Shown: positions 11,311 to 21,662, counted from the first letter of the stretch. The stretch is DNA of 64,000 nucleotides from Ariolimax columbianus (GCA_036924085.1 JAVGWX010000011.1:14494818-14558817), one strand, 5' to 3'. Program-made: numbers and translations. The notes: generated by a model not told the origin, from the letters alone.

Positions 11311-11751
11311 TGTAGGGACAATTAAAGTAAATTTGTTTTTTTTGTATAACTGCCCTCTGTTATAACAATGATTAAAGTACATTTGTTTTCTAGTATAACT
11401 GCTCTCAATGCATCATCAATTAAAGTACATTTGTTTTGTAGTATAACTGCCCTAATTTGTTACAATGATTAAAGTACATTTGTTTTGTAGTATAACTGCC
11501 CTAATTTGTTACAATGATTAAAGTACATTTGTTTTGTAGTATAACTGTCCTCCTTTGTAACAACGATTAAAGTGCATTTGGTTTGTAGTGTGTAATATAA
11601 CCGCCCTCATTTGTAACAATGATTAAATTACATTTATTTTATAGTATAACTATCCGCATCTGCAATAGTGATTAAAGTACATTCGTGTTGTTATGTGATT
11701 GTCCCCATTTCTAACAATGGTCAATGTACATGTGTTTTGTAGTATAACTGA
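11311..11751 (+). repeat. 49-bp minisatellite, ~8-9 copies
   Basis: Unit contains ATTAAAGTACATTTGTTTTG followed by TAGTATAACTGCCCT. The central copies (11419-11570) are nearly identical and the flanking ones decayed. Diverged units recur at 12230-12330, on the other side of the LINE-A insertion. Confidence 0.9.
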
Positions 11752-12192
11752 TTCTTCTTCTTCGTACGCTGTCAGACGTCAACCGGTTTTGTTCGAAGAA
11801 AGCAGCTGTCATCCTAAGGCTGTCACCACTGCCATAGAACTTTTCTAGTGTTGCCACTGGGGATGGCCACATGTTCCTTCTCTGTTCCTCGTACGTCGGG
11901 CAATTTTGCAGCAGATGTTCAGCGGTCATTTTCCCTGTGCCACACGAGCATTCGTCAGTACCACCTATCTTCAATTTATTGAATAGATTGTACCTCAGTC
12001 TGTTGTGGCCTGTGCGGAGTCTGGAGACCACGACCTGCTCTCTTCTGTTCAGCTGGTAGTCGGCATCATTTTTTGTGTAGGCAGTGTGTTCTGTTTCCCA
12101 TTTGGCCATGTATCTGGCCCTAATTAGCCTTTTGGGCTCTTCGTAGGTCACACTAGAATCTGGTTGTGGTAGTCTTGCACCTTCTTTTGCTG
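11752..12192 (-). mobile_element. LINE-A, 3' end (subfamily 1), inserted in 49-bp array
   Basis: The 146-codon minus frame reads YEEPKRLIRARYMAKWETEH, then RTGHNRLRY, the CCHC-like ECSCGTGKMTAEHLLQNC and MWPS near the C-terminus. It covers only sequence downstream of RNase H. The 3' end reads CTGACAGCGTACGAAGAAGA, giving a (GAA)n tail at the low-coordinate side. It differs from the 17.7, 33.1 and 36.1 kb copies at several positions (YEEPKRLIRARYMAKW versus YEESKRLIKARYMTKW), suggesting a second subfamily. No clean TSD found. Confidence 0.9.
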
Positions 12193-12582
12193 TTAGTAAT
12201 CATTGCATTTACGTAACTGAACTTACATAGTTAGTCATTAAAGCGTGTTTGTTTTGTAACATAATTTAACACATAGTTATACTTATTTCATTATGTTCAT
12301 TTTTTAAGATAACTGTACTCAAAATGTATCACTCGTGAAATATCCTCAACAGATCCATTTAGAGGTTATCTTCTTGGGAATCCTGTTACCTTGTCAGTTT
12401 TCGTCGGGAGTCGTACAGCTTACATTCTTACGTTTCCACAAGTTTTCTACCCTCAGGTCATCAGATTTGCCAGAAGTGACACCATACTTTTATATCCGCT
12501 TTTCCTCTTGGTCTGGCACCTCCTTCGTCTTCTATTGTTAGTCGATCTTTCTTTCATTAGCTCATCCTCTGGTCATTGATTG
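12193..12582. other. Decayed 49-bp units, then unassigned sequence
   Basis: 12230-12330 resembles the array at 11311-11751 (CATTAAAGCGTGTTTGTTTT). The rest has no recognised feature. Confidence 0.55.
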
Positions 12583-12593
12583 TTCCATATTCT

Positions 12594-12958
12594 GGCTTGG
12601 CTTGGCTTCGTTCGTTCTCAATCTCTCGCTACCAAGCCATGAAAGGGCTTAGGTAGCAGATTGTAGTCCAGAGAACGGAATGCATTGTGTCGTAGTTTAC
12701 AGCTTGACCTCAATATTTGCACCTTTCGGTCCAACACATCCGACTTCAGCAAGCATTTTGTGAGTACCGGGTTAGCATTCTCTCTTCGATCCCTTCTCCT
12801 TAGCCAGTCTGCCCTGTTGCAGCCTGTTATCCAGGATCACCGCGAGGAGGCGTAAAAGGGTCTTGGCAGCTCTGGTTCGCTGGCCCTAACGCTAGCAGTC
12901 AGCTATGGGTCGCTGACCACTACAGCTCATACGCTGCTCCGCATCTTGATCTCAAATA
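12594..12958 (-). mobile_element. SINE-1, full-length copy with 11-bp TSD
   Basis: Flanked by TTCCATATTCT at 12583-12593 and 12959-12969. On the minus strand the element starts GAGATCAAGATGCGGAGCAG, contains GCTGAAGTCGGATG and GACCGAAAGGTGCAAATA, and ends GAGAACGAACGAAGCCAAGC, so its tail is (AAGCC)n rather than (GAA)n. About 365 bp. No long ORF. The 5' end carries no clear pol III A/B box pair at normal spacing, so its promoter type is uncertain. Confidence 0.88.
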
Positions 12959-12969
12959 TTCCATATTCT

Positions 12970-13427
12970 AAATATCGCATCCCATAATTGGTGCCAGTCC
13001 ATCGTCTTAAGGTTCATCTGATATTATTTCTGTATATACTGATTGGCCTTTTATGAATGTGCATTGTGGGGAGTCTCTTTACCATTGGCTATGTAAGCCA
13101 GCTTTTCTGGTTCACAGATGCTTTTGGATATTGACAGCTAATATCTACGGCCATAGGTCAATCAGCAATCCGGCATTCAGCTGAAGCCCCTGGTAAGTAG
13201 AACATGCTCCTCTGCTCCTCAGACTGATATAGTGCTCATCAAAGAAACACAACTATGGAATCCCAGTTGATAACAGCAGTGCAGATAAACAGGGCGTTAT
13301 AGGGGCATGTGACATTGCTATTGCCACTTATGGCAAAGGTTTATGGAACTGTTCATTTCAGTTCCCTGCCTTCTTTCTGTGAACCCGTGTTAACGTCTGT
13401 AATTAAACTAAGGAGAAGAAAAAGAAA
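12970..13427. other. No recognisable gene or repeat
   Basis: Ordinary sequence between SINE-1 and the GAA array. Nothing recognised. Confidence 0.45.
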
Positions 13428-13975
13428 AAGTAAAGGTAGTTGAAGAAGAAGAAGAAGAAGAAGAAGAAGAAGAAGAAGAAGAAGAAGAAGAAAAAGAACA
13501 CTTCAAAAAAGAAGATGATGATGATGATGATGATGAAGGCGAAGAAGAAAGAGAAACAGAAGGAGAAGATGGGGAGGAGGAAGAACAAGAAAAATTAATG
13601 AAAAGAAAAAGGACATAAAAAGAAGAAGAAGAAAAATAAGATGATGATGAAAAAAGAAAAAGAAAACGAAACAAATTGAAAAAAGAAGAAAAAGAATAAA
13701 AAAGGAAAAGAGGAAGAAAAAGAAAAAAGGAAAAGAAGAAGAAAAAGCAGAAGGAAAAGAAGAAGAAGAAGAAGAAGAAGAAGACGAAGAAGAAGAAGAA
13801 GAAAAGAAGAAGAAGAAGAAGACGAAGAAGAAGAAGAAGCAAAGAAGAAGAAGAAGAAGAAGAAAACGTACAAGAAGAAGAATTGGAGGAAGAAAAAGAA
13901 GAAGAAAAAACAACAGATGGAACAAAAGGAGAAATTAAAGAAGTGGAGAAAAACAGAGATAAAGAAATTATCTAG
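13428..13975 (+). repeat. ~540-bp purine (GAA)n-type microsatellite
   Basis: Almost uninterrupted A/G on the plus strand: pure (GAA)n at 13442-13492 and mixed GAA/GATGAT/AAAGAA to 13970. Minus-strand open frames of Phe/Leu/Ser are artefacts. Long GAA/TTC tracts can form intramolecular triplexes. Confidence 0.95.
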
Positions 13976-14395
13976 CACGAAATGTGCTAAAAACAGACGC
14001 TATGGCAATGCGTCCATGGAAACCAAAGCAGTGCTAGCCATTCCGTTATCTCAACGAATGCCAAAATTGATACCCGATCCGCGAGGAGAGAGAATATCGG
14101 GGGCATTTTTATCGCGATTATTTTTATCACAGGCCTGTTATCTTGGCCGGCCTAATTATCAACGTTATGGAGCAGCCCAGATCGATCGATATCAATTCCA
14201 CAAAGATGGACGTGGCGTGATGTTGATTATTAGTATTGTCAGTTCTGTCATTTCCCTTCTCAATAGAGTTGGCTGTAGGTATACATCAGAATAGATGTGT
14301 GTAGAGTGGATGATGGCATCGGTAGAATAGTTTCCCAAAGAGAAACATATATATATACATACATTATGATAACTGTCCTTCGTTGTCGATGATGA
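13976..14395. other. No recognisable gene or repeat
   Basis: The 125-codon frame 13917-14294 starts inside the GAA tract and has no recognised domain. Confidence 0.45.
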
Positions 14396-14880
14396 CCACT
14401 GACAGCATACTTGTTGTATGTATTCTGTTTTGTTTCGTTTCTGCATTGGTTGCCATGTTTTGGCCCAGTGTTTGCTGGGCCTCATGTGGCGTATCAGTCC
14501 AATTCAAGTACGGGATGTGATATTGTCCGGTTTGCACATTATGTCATCTACTGCCGGTGAGGGAAGTTTCTCTGCTATTTCCTTCAGGATCAGATGTTTG
14601 GTTTGCGCTGTCTCAAACGGTGATTCTCTCCTTCAAGAACGTCTACGTTTACTGTATTTCTCCAGCCCGATCTGTGTTCCGTAATACTCCTCCAGTTGTC
14701 TTCATCTGTGTGACAGCATGTTATATTTAACTTCAAGCTGTACTTAAATCGATTTGTTGGGTGACCTCTTTTTCGTCAGCCTTGTCCACTCCCGCCATAA
14801 AGGAGTCCTTTCGGCAGTTTTATGTCTGGCATGCGTACAAGTGGTACCCAGGCCATCTCAGCTATGCCAACTGCAGCGGT
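14396..14880 (-). mobile_element. LINE-C C-terminal fragment
   Basis: Minus-strand translation over two frames gives [26 protein letters not shown], a DNWRSITEHRSGWRNTV block and IGLIRHMRPSK, in the order of the C-terminus of the LINE at 28.97-32.37 kb (RMSDERLPKQLLYGEL and onward). Its upstream side is cut by the (TA)n tract. One frameshift and stops are present. Confidence 0.78.
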
Positions 14881-14883
14881 GCA

Positions 14884-14887
14884 TATA

Positions 14888-14977
<90 letters not shown>
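14884..14977 (+). repeat. (TA)n microsatellite
   Basis: (TA)n with two G interruptions, abutting the LINE-C fragment, followed by (CA)-rich sequence. Tyr/Ile ORFs over it are artefacts. Confidence 0.97.
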
Positions 14978-14983
<6 letters not shown>

Positions 14984-15278
14984 CACATACAACAACATAC
15001 ATGATGATGTGTGTCCATCACATGTGATCATAACCACTCTCTCTTGTTCAGCAGTTTGGAAAATCGTCTTCTTTTGCTCTATAGACTGAAATGTGTGAAA
15101 GAGTTACTTGCGTGGTGGTGATTTGGATTAAAGTTAGAAAGTGTTGCACAATTTGTGAACCTCTCTCTGTCGTCTTGAGCAACCTTTGGTCAGGGGCAAG
15201 ACATTATCGGGACGACTGGAGATAGCACATAATGCAGATTTTTTTTTCGGGGTTTACTCGTGAACATATTTATACACG

Positions 15279-15282
<4 letters not shown>

Positions 15283-15330
<48 letters not shown>
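15283..15330 (+). repeat. (CA)n microsatellite
   Basis: About 20 CA dinucleotides after GCACGCACACAC. The flank 14990-15282 contains no recognised feature. Confidence 0.95.
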
Positions 15331-15331
<1 letters not shown>

Positions 15332-15344
15332 ACAAAGATTGGAG

Positions 15345-15790
15345 TGAAAGTCAGTAAATAGGTAGCAAACGGTCTTATAAAAAAAAGATGTTATGAGTTA
15401 CGATCTTGCAAATCATCTAAAATTACTTGAATTGTTCCTTATTTCTCAACATAATTTCCAAAAACATTGATAGACTTATCCCATCGCTTTATTAGTGCAA
15501 TGACAGTCCATTTTGTCTATTCTGTGATTGCCAGTCAGTTTTATGTGTGCCCACCTTCACCATACTTTATGGAAATTCAGTGGTTCATGCACTGTACTGT
15601 AGTCTAAAATAGGTGAATATTATATTACAATTGCTATCATTACTCGCCTGTCAGTTCGAATCATTTCATTTACCTGCCGCACATATGTTTCTTTTGCAAC
15701 ATGAACAGGGGGATTAGGTTTAGGTCAGGCTTCACCAGGTTGTCTCATTGTAAAGTGGAAACATTTCCTTGCGAACATATTTTTCAAAAA
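15345..15790 (-). mobile_element. Mariner-like transposon remnant, internally deleted
   Basis: The minus strand carries VRQVNEMIRTDRR, a mariner transposase helix-turn-helix linker, then STVHEPLNFHKV, and after a large deletion the C-terminal block RWDKSINVFGNYVEK. The catalytic core between them is missing. Several stops. Inverted repeats were not clearly identified, so the ends are approximate. Confidence 0.72.
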
Positions 15791-16081
15791 TGTATTCCCC
15801 CCAACCCCCCCCCCCCCTCTTTAACCTTTAAAATACGCATAACAACCTGATATTGTTTGATTTTACACTTTATGATCACGTACGCCATTTTGTATCTGAA
15901 CTGCGCAGGTACGTGCGATACTTATCGTCTGCTACCTAGTTTTCACAAAGCTGGATGTTGCTGCCACCTAATGTCATCTTTAGAAACTACCAACTACATT
16001 TTTCAGCTATCCCATATCAGTTTCTTTCAGTGACCTGATTACTGAGTTACTCTCGTCTATATGTGTGTATATATATATTTA

Positions 16082-16791
16082 CAAGGTGTATTCAAAAAGT
16101 ATTCGAACTTTGTGACGGAAAAACACAATTACTCACCTGAAGATTTGAAGCCATAATCCCGTCCTTGGGACTCAACATACTTATCTCAGCAGTCCTGCCT
16201 TTGTTGGAAGCATTCAGTGAAAGCCTCTTTGGGAACTGAGTGCAGCTGGGTCGTCGCATTCAGCATAATGTCTTCTCGTAACTCAAATCAGGATTTTCCG
16301 CCAAAAATATCAACCAGCGGAATGGTATGTTTGTCCAATAAAGTATGAAACAGATGAGAAAAATGAGCTGGTGCGCTGTTATGATGGAGCTACCAAGTTC
16401 CCGTTATCCACAGGCCCGGTCGTTAAAGTTGAATCGCATCACAAAGGCAACGGATGACCTCCAGGTAATACCCATTGGTAACGTTTTTACCTTGCTGTGA
16501 GTAACGTGGTGGGCAATCCCACGAGAGCAGACGTAAACGGCCACTATGGATTTGACATTTCGTCATTTCGTGATGAATGCAATTAAAGAAAGTTGTGCAA
16601 CAACAACAAAAATATTGCTACACTCAAAATTGAAAAGCTGACTGCCAGCTACAGACACAATCTGTGGGTTGAAAACATTGTGCGCATGCGAATGACGGTG
16701 GATAATACCCACCTGCCGACGGACAACAACCATGCTTAAATTTGTTCCTGCAGAAAAGTTTTTAGATCGGATAATTTTTGAACAACCCTCG
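16082..16791 (-). mobile_element. Mariner-like element, 3' (catalytic) part
   Basis: Minus-strand translation gives SIVAVYVCSRGIAHH, YLEVI, LHHNSAPAHFSHL (second catalytic Asp replaced by Asn in the usual HHDNAPAH), IPLVDIFGG and LHSVPKEAFTECFQQ, all characteristic of mariner transposases. Ends: CAAGGTGTATTCAAAAAGTA at 16084 next to TA, and CGAGGGTTGTTCAAAAATTA reading inward from about 16791. The N-terminal DNA-binding region is absent, so this piece is internally deleted. Non-functional: stops, a substituted catalytic motif and deletions. Confidence 0.82.
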
Positions 16792-17471
16792 CGTGGTTTC
16801 AAATGAACCATTAAAGTGAGATAGAAATTAGAAAAACCATACCTTTGTATTGTAACTTGTTAATATGGTTGCTAAGGATGCGAAAAGTGTCCTGCTATTG
16901 ACATGCACGAAAGAGTATCAGCGTTCTGTTATCAGTTGTTTTTTTTTGGCAGCAAAGATGTGCAACCTTCAGAAATTCATCGGCGAATGAAAGTTCAGTA
17001 CGCTGATGCATGTCTTTCACCCACAACCAATCGGCGATTTTCCTTTACGAGACGGTCAACGACGGCAGGTGACTCTTGATTCACTACTCGGAGTGCCTGG
17101 CCCAATCGTTTACAATCTTTAACAGAACACAAGACGTTTTCGAACTTCCTACTCCACTCATACACTCGCTGAAGTGAAAGGCATGCATCACCGTACTGGA
17201 CCTTCATTCGCGGATGAATTTCTATAGTTTTTAGTCTTTCGTCGCTAAACAAAAACTAATAACAGAACGCTGCTCTTATTTAGTGCATGACAATAGTGAA
17301 GCAACCATCTTTTAACTGCAATTATGACGTCATGTTGGTCGTCTGTACCAGTATGACACGTGCAGATCATTTGTGACATCTTTAATAACAAAATTAACAA
17401 GTTACAATATAGAGGCAGGATTTTTCTAATTCATATCCCATTTGTAATACTTTAATTTGGAACAACCTCGT
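16790..17471 (-). mobile_element. Mariner 5' halves in inverted (head-to-head) arrangement
   Basis: Minus strand 17252-17021 encodes the mariner helix-turn-helix (EIHPRMKVQYGDACLS, VYEWSRKFENV, VDRLVKENRRLVVG). The plus strand from 16790 to 17021 is a second copy of the same 5' end: both carry AACAAGTTACAATA, a TTTTTCTAATT block, CAGCGTTCTGTTAT and the codons for EIHRRMKVQY. The two arms meet at about 17021. The outer end at 17471 reads CGAGGTTGTTCCAAATTAAA inward and abuts TA. Minus ORF 16995-17252 runs through the junction. Confidence 0.8.
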
Positions 17472-17673
17472 ATATATATGTATGAGTAAACTGACAATAG
17501 CTGGAAGTCTCAAGACAGTGCCAGGACAAACACAATGTTCTGCGATGGTACTAAGTAGAACTGAGATTGATTGAGGCGCTTTGACATTACCAAACAATGT
17601 GAATACGTGTTTTTGCACAAAGCATGACATAACATAAGATGTCTCGATTATCGCATGAGAAAACTATTTAATC

Positions 17674-19061
17674 TTCTTCTTCTTCTTCTTCGTACGCAGT
17701 CAGACAGTAACCATTATTTTTTCGAAAAAAGCGGCGGTCATCCTGAGGCTGTCGCCACTGCCATAAGGCTTGTCTTGCAGTTCCGCTGGTGATGGCCACA
17801 TCTGTTCTCTCTGATCCTCGTATGTCGGGCAGTTCTGCAGCAGATGTTCAGCGGTCATTTTACCAGTACCGCACGGGCATTCGTCGGTACCACCTATCTT
17901 CAATTTGTTGAATAGGTGGTACCTCAGTCTATTGTGGCCAGTGCGAAGTCTGAAGACAACGACCTGCTCTCTTCGGTTCAACTGGTAATAGGCATCGTTT
18001 TTGGTGTAACCAGTATGTTCGGTTTCCCATTTGGTCATGTATCTGGCTTTGATAAGCCGTTTTGACTCTTCGTACGTCATACTAGTATCTGTTTGTGGTA
18101 GTCTTGCACCTTCTTTTGCCAGTCTGTCTGCCTCCTCGTTGCCTTGGATGTTGCAGTGTGATGGGACCCACTGTACCACTACCCTTTTTGGTGCGTACTG
18201 CTGGCACAGTTTGCAGAGTGCTGCTCTTAAGTCATTAAGCTCAGTGTTTTTCAGGCTTTTTAGCGCTGTGACTACGGCCAGGGCATCTGTAAGCAGGACT
18301 ATATGGCTTTCATTTTCATTGTGTGTCACCATTTTTTCCACTGCCGCCCTCAGTGCCTCTGCCTCCGCTCTGAAGTTGCTTGTGTACTTACCAGTAGCGA
18401 ATGACAGTGTTATTTGTTTGCCATTTGGTAGGTTCAGGAATGCTCCTGCCCCTCCGTTCTGAGTATTGTATGTTACAGAACCGTCGGTGTATGCATGGGT
18501 CCAGTCCATGCTTGGGTAGCTTTTCGATATGAAGCTTAGGGTAGTATCTCTCCTTTCTTTTTCAGTCTGGCAGTTTTTGTTTCCAATACCTGGTATATTT
18601 TCTACCACCTCTGGAAATATATCCTTCCTCCAGGTAGGTTTTCGTACAGTAGTGATGGGTTTTGGTGTTGTTAGTGCGTGTATGGGATCTTCGTGCATCT
18701 TTGCTTTGGCTATTTCTGCAAAGTTTCTCCGCTTTAGTTTCCCATTTCCCAAATTATTTAGTCTCTGGTGCATTGGATGGTCAGTCAGTCTTCGGAGTTT
18801 CTCTGACTGCAGCTGAGCTCTGCAGTCTCTTCTATCGGTCATGGATTGCAGTTTTGTAATCTTTTCAAGTTCTACAATTGGCGTTGACTTCATGCCTCCT
18901 GTTATAACTCTCATGGCTTGGTATTGAAGTTTGCTAACTTTATCGAAGTTCGCCTTTGCTGCTGTTGTCCATGCTGCAATGCCATACTCGAGAACTGGTC
19001 TCACTCTTCCAGTGTACAGTTTCTTTAGTATGCCTTCGTCTGCTCCCCAGCTTGTGCCAGC
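17674..19061 (-). mobile_element. LINE-A copy, 5'-truncated, 14-bp TSD
   Basis: Flanked by AAAACTATTTAATC at 17660-17673 and 19062-19075, an exact 14-bp target-site duplication. The 3' end on the minus strand reads TGTCTGACTGCGTACGAAGA and continues as (GAA)n. The 5' truncation falls just before the RT thumb. Of all copies here this has the longest uninterrupted frame, so it is probably among the youngest. Confidence 0.95.
17700..19004 (-). CDS. LINE-A ORF2 C-terminus: RT thumb, RNase H, CCHC
   Basis: 434 intact codons. Residues 1-70: RT thumb (RPVLEYGIAAWTTAAKANF, DRRDCRAQLQSEKL). Residues 168-300: RNase H with the catalytic acidic set at D174 (TDGS), E214 (RAEAEAL), D240 (LLTD) and D293 (EEADRLAKEG), plus H283 (PSHCN). 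Residues 376-392: Cys-Cys-His-Cys cluster ECPCGTGKMTAEHLLQNC. Such an ORF reverse-transcribes and removes template RNA in I-group LINEs. The RNase H with C-terminal CCHC argues for the I/Nimb/R1-like assemblage and against RTE or CR1. The first Met is internal; the EN and RT palm are absent, so it is not autonomous. Confidence 0.92.
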   Translation of the reverse strand: MRPVLEYGIAAWTTAAKANFDKVSKLQYQAMRVITGGMKSTPIVELEKITKLQSMTDRRDCRAQLQSEKLRRLTDHPMHQRLNNLGNGKLKRRNFAEIAKAKMHEDPIHALTTPKPITTVRKPTWRKDIFPEVVENIPGIGNKNCQTEKERRDTTLSFISKSYPSMDWTHAYTDGSVTYNTQNGGAGAFLNLPNGKQITLSFATGKYTSNFRAEAEALRAAVEKMVTHNENESHIVLLTDALAVVTALKSLKNTELNDLRAALCKLCQQYAPKRVVVQWVPSHCNIQGNEEADRLAKEGARLPQTDTSMTYEESKRLIKARYMTKWETEHTGYTKNDAYYQLNRREQVVVFRLRTGHNRLRYHLFNKLKIGGTDECPCGTGKMTAEHLLQNCPTYEDQREQMWPSPAELQDKPYGSGDSLRMTAAFFEKIMVTV

Positions 19062-19075
19062 AAAACTATTTAATC

Positions 19076-19290
19076 AACTAGCAGTGCACATATATGACAC
19101 AATGCGATTTGGTAACAATGCACGATGAAGTACACGTGTTAGATCGATAGGTGAAATTACAGATATCCGCAATAATATGGGCTTTACAATGAGAGACACA
19201 AGATATTTGATATAAGAAAATTGCATCACCTCACTGCGCTCAGCGGCATAAAAGTACGAACAAGTAAGTATGTACAACTGCCCAGGAAGT
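19076..19290. other. Unassigned spacer
   Basis: Downstream flank of the LINE-A TSD. No feature seen. Confidence 0.45.
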
Positions 19291-19294
19291 TTCT

Positions 19295-19600
19295 GCCCTA
19301 ATAGTTGCTTTTGCAAGCGAAGATGGCATCAGCGTCTGATATGTCCATTCAGGTGTAACCACATTTGTGTTCACAATTCAATTAGAGAGCGACAATGTTT
19401 CCGCACGTGGGGCACGCTTGAATGACGTCGATAATAGGGTTATGTATTGTGTCTTTTCGTGCAACTCGTTTTTTCTGCGTCTCAGGGTTGATTCTCTTCT
19501 TGGCGATGCGAGCACCGAGTGTGTTGATATCATTGTGCCAGACTGAGCGGTTTCAAAGGCCGCATCAATGATGAAAAATATCAGAGGCGCTTTCAGAGAA
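19295..19600 (-). mobile_element. LINE-C extreme C-terminus (CxxC finger and 3' UTR)
   Basis: The minus strand reads KKRVARKDTIHNP and QACPTCGNIVAL, then a 3' segment whose CGCTGATGCCATCTTCGCTT matches 32365-32385 of the long LINE-C copy. There the corresponding protein text is EKRVARKKRMKDYP and PPTCGRLC. Stops follow the finger. The call rests on this two-copy comparison. Confidence 0.65.
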
Positions 19601-19605
19601 TTCAT

Positions 19606-20625
19606 GTATCGTTTTATTTGTCGTCCCGATGATCTATTATCTGAACTGAGCGCACCATACCATACAATAGCTGCTTAATGAAGCGTTTATCAGGGGTGCG
19701 ATCAGTGTGATCAGTTCATATGATTTGGGCTCTCTGCATCAGAGTATGGTTTCCCGAGAGACTCGCCCCGTTGAGGACTGGAGATTTGAGTACTTTATCC
19801 TGTCAACTGACCTTGCACAGCCTATAGAGGCAGCTTGTGTAGAAATGGCTGAGTTTCTTGACATGTAAGCTCAGGATTGTCTATGCTACGTATTCATATA
19901 GAAGAGTGGTTAATCTTAGTGCTAATATTAAGGCCTTGCCGGTTCCAAACATTCGCTTGTAGTCTTCCAAAAGCAACACTCCCTTTGACAATCCTATTCT
20001 AGATATGATAAGCTGTATTCGATTTCTGAAACGGGTATTGCCGCAGATTATAAGGCTTTCGCTGCTTGTAGATGCTACCCATGTATAGTGATATTTGGTT
20101 CACGGTAGGGCTTTCCAGGAGCAGACAGAAACATTAATTCCGTATGTTTTGTGTTGACGGTTAAAACCAATGTGAGTGTACTTTGCTGAAAACTGATTCA
20201 TTGTGCTATACAATTCCTGTACTAAATAAATGTAAATGATTCAGTCGTCACCGAAGAGACCTGAGATAGTTACGTCGTTTACCTTTATAAGGGAGATTAA
20301 ACACCTCAGAATTAATAACTACCCGTACATCACATCTTATTTATACGCCAGTAGCACGCGAAAGTGTTGCCTTAGAAAGAACGACAACAAATTCTATGCT
20401 GAGGAAATTGTACAGCTCTGTTTAACTCAGTTTATGAATAAAAAAGCTACACTTAGTTCACGAGTCGAGTGGTCTATCGGGGTCTTTGCGTATGACAAGA
20501 TAAAAATAGCACCACTGCCCCACAGAGAGCATGTCGTAAGAGGCAACCAACTGTTCGACGTGGCGTAAAATCGGTCATGGTTAGGTCATTTGTTAAGAGC
20601 ATAAATGTGGCCTAATTGAGGACGA
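19606..20625. other. No recognisable gene
   Basis: A 110-codon frame (20236-20568) has no domain I recognise. The segment CATGTCGTAAGAGGC at 20531 resembles the core of the 5.0-6.0 kb repeats. Confidence 0.45.
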
Positions 20626-20629
20626 AATG

Positions 20630-20768
20630 TTTTTTTCAGACTGCATTTGCTCCCGGGTCGACCCAGCCTTAAATGGGTATCGGTTCAGTCCAGGAAGTAA
20701 AGGCGGCCGGCGTGATGCTGACAGCATCATCCGCTAAGTGTCGTTGGTTAAAAAATAATAAAGGCCTA
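20630..20768 (+). mobile_element. SINE-4, body fragment
   Basis: Contains GGGTCGACCCAGCCTTAAAT, GGGTATCGG and GGAAGTAAAGGCGGCCGGC, matching the body of the copy at 23945-24145. The tRNA-like head is missing. Confidence 0.62.
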
Positions 20769-20809
20769 AAACCATATTTCCTATTCGCCGCATGGCGTTA
20801 GGGGATAGT

Positions 20810-21345
20810 TTTTTCTTTTCATACCTTACTCTGAACAGCCATAAGAAATTATGGCAGAGCACCAACAAAATGATAAAAGTAAAAGTCTTGAGAGCCTGTG
20901 TTTTTCCTGTGGATGCTTATGACTGTGAATCATGGACGATTACCAAAACTTCTAGACAAAGAATCGAATCCTTCGAGTCAAAATGTTATAGAAAGATTCT
21001 CAAAATACCTTGGACAGAGAAAATAACAAATATAGACATTCGGCAAGAGTGGAGCATAGAGGAGGACTGGTTTATCAATTGCATTTTGGCTAGAAAATGC
21101 AAATACTTTGGTCACATCAAGAGACACAACGGTCTTGAGAGAACGGTGATGGAATGTATGTGCCAGGCAAAAGAGAAAGGGGTAGACCAAGAAGACGATG
21201 GCACCAAGATATCCAGAAATGCCTGGCTATGACTGGTGGAGGCTGGAGTTTTGGCAAGAGAACGAGTTTCTTTCAGACAGACTGTGATTGGAGCGACGTT
21301 CTATAAAGGACATGCTTCATGATGATGATGATGATGATGATACCT
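20810..21345 (+). mobile_element. LINE-B C-terminal fragment, (GAT)n tail
   Basis: The frame 20792-21232 reads ACVFPVDAYDCESWTITK, RKILKIPWTEKITN and KYFGHIKRHNGLERTVME: the end of the RT thumb and the GH box of an APE-type LINE. It is followed by GGAGCGACGTTCTATAAAGG and ends ACATGCTTCATGATGATGAT. The same end occurs at 49380-49416. Frame ends differ between copies, so this copy is decayed at its C-terminus. Confidence 0.85.
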
Positions 21346-21382
21346 TACTCTAGTCTGTTAAAATAGAGTCGCACATCGGTGA

Positions 21383-21445
21383 ACTACCCTCCACGAAACT
21401 GGTTGCATACAGACTCTGCAGTCTTCTAAATTAGTACAAAAACTT
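21383..21445 (+). mobile_element. CR1-like LINE, 3' end fragment
   Basis: CGAAACTGGTTGCATACAGA and CTGCAGTCTTCTAAATTAGT match the 3' terminus at 55485-55530 and 61712-61740. The (TTAAG)n tail is not preserved. Confidence 0.6.
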
Positions 21446-21463
21446 TACATTACGTTGTACTAT

Positions 21464-21662
21464 CTAAAAAGGCTGATGGACTTCTGTGAAGAATTTGTTC
21501 CGGTAGCCAAATTTTGTCATGATTGTCCAGCGCACATCTCTCTTGACAGTGTCAAAGGACTTGGTCATGATTGTCCAGCGCCCATCTCTCTTCACAGTGT
21601 CAAAGGATTTGGTCAGGCCATCAAAAGTAATATATAAATCCCGATGATGTTCTCGGAATTTC
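21464..21662 (-). mobile_element. LINE-C RT fragment with internal 48-bp duplication
   Basis: The minus strand reads HHRDLYITFDGLTKSFDTV and later MTKFGYRNKF, the RT palm-A region of LINE-C. A 48-bp segment is present twice in direct tandem (21518-21565 and 21566-21613), duplicating the 16 residues TKSFDTVKRDGRWTIM in frame. The two units differ at few positions. Confidence 0.85.

Noticed and set aside
13380..13440. LINE-A 3' end as the seed of the 13.4 kb GAA tract
   Set aside because: Only GTTAACGTCTG resembles the LINE-A end; the diagnostic GCGTACGAAGAAG junction is missing.
13403..13978. Poly-Phe/Leu/Ser membrane-like ORFs (minus)
   Set aside because: Translation of a purine GAA-type microsatellite; the same applies to 28163-29013.
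20528..20580. CATGTCGTAAGAGGC as part of the 5.0-6.0 kb repeat family or a further SINE
   Set aside because: Only about 15 bases match; the flanks differ.
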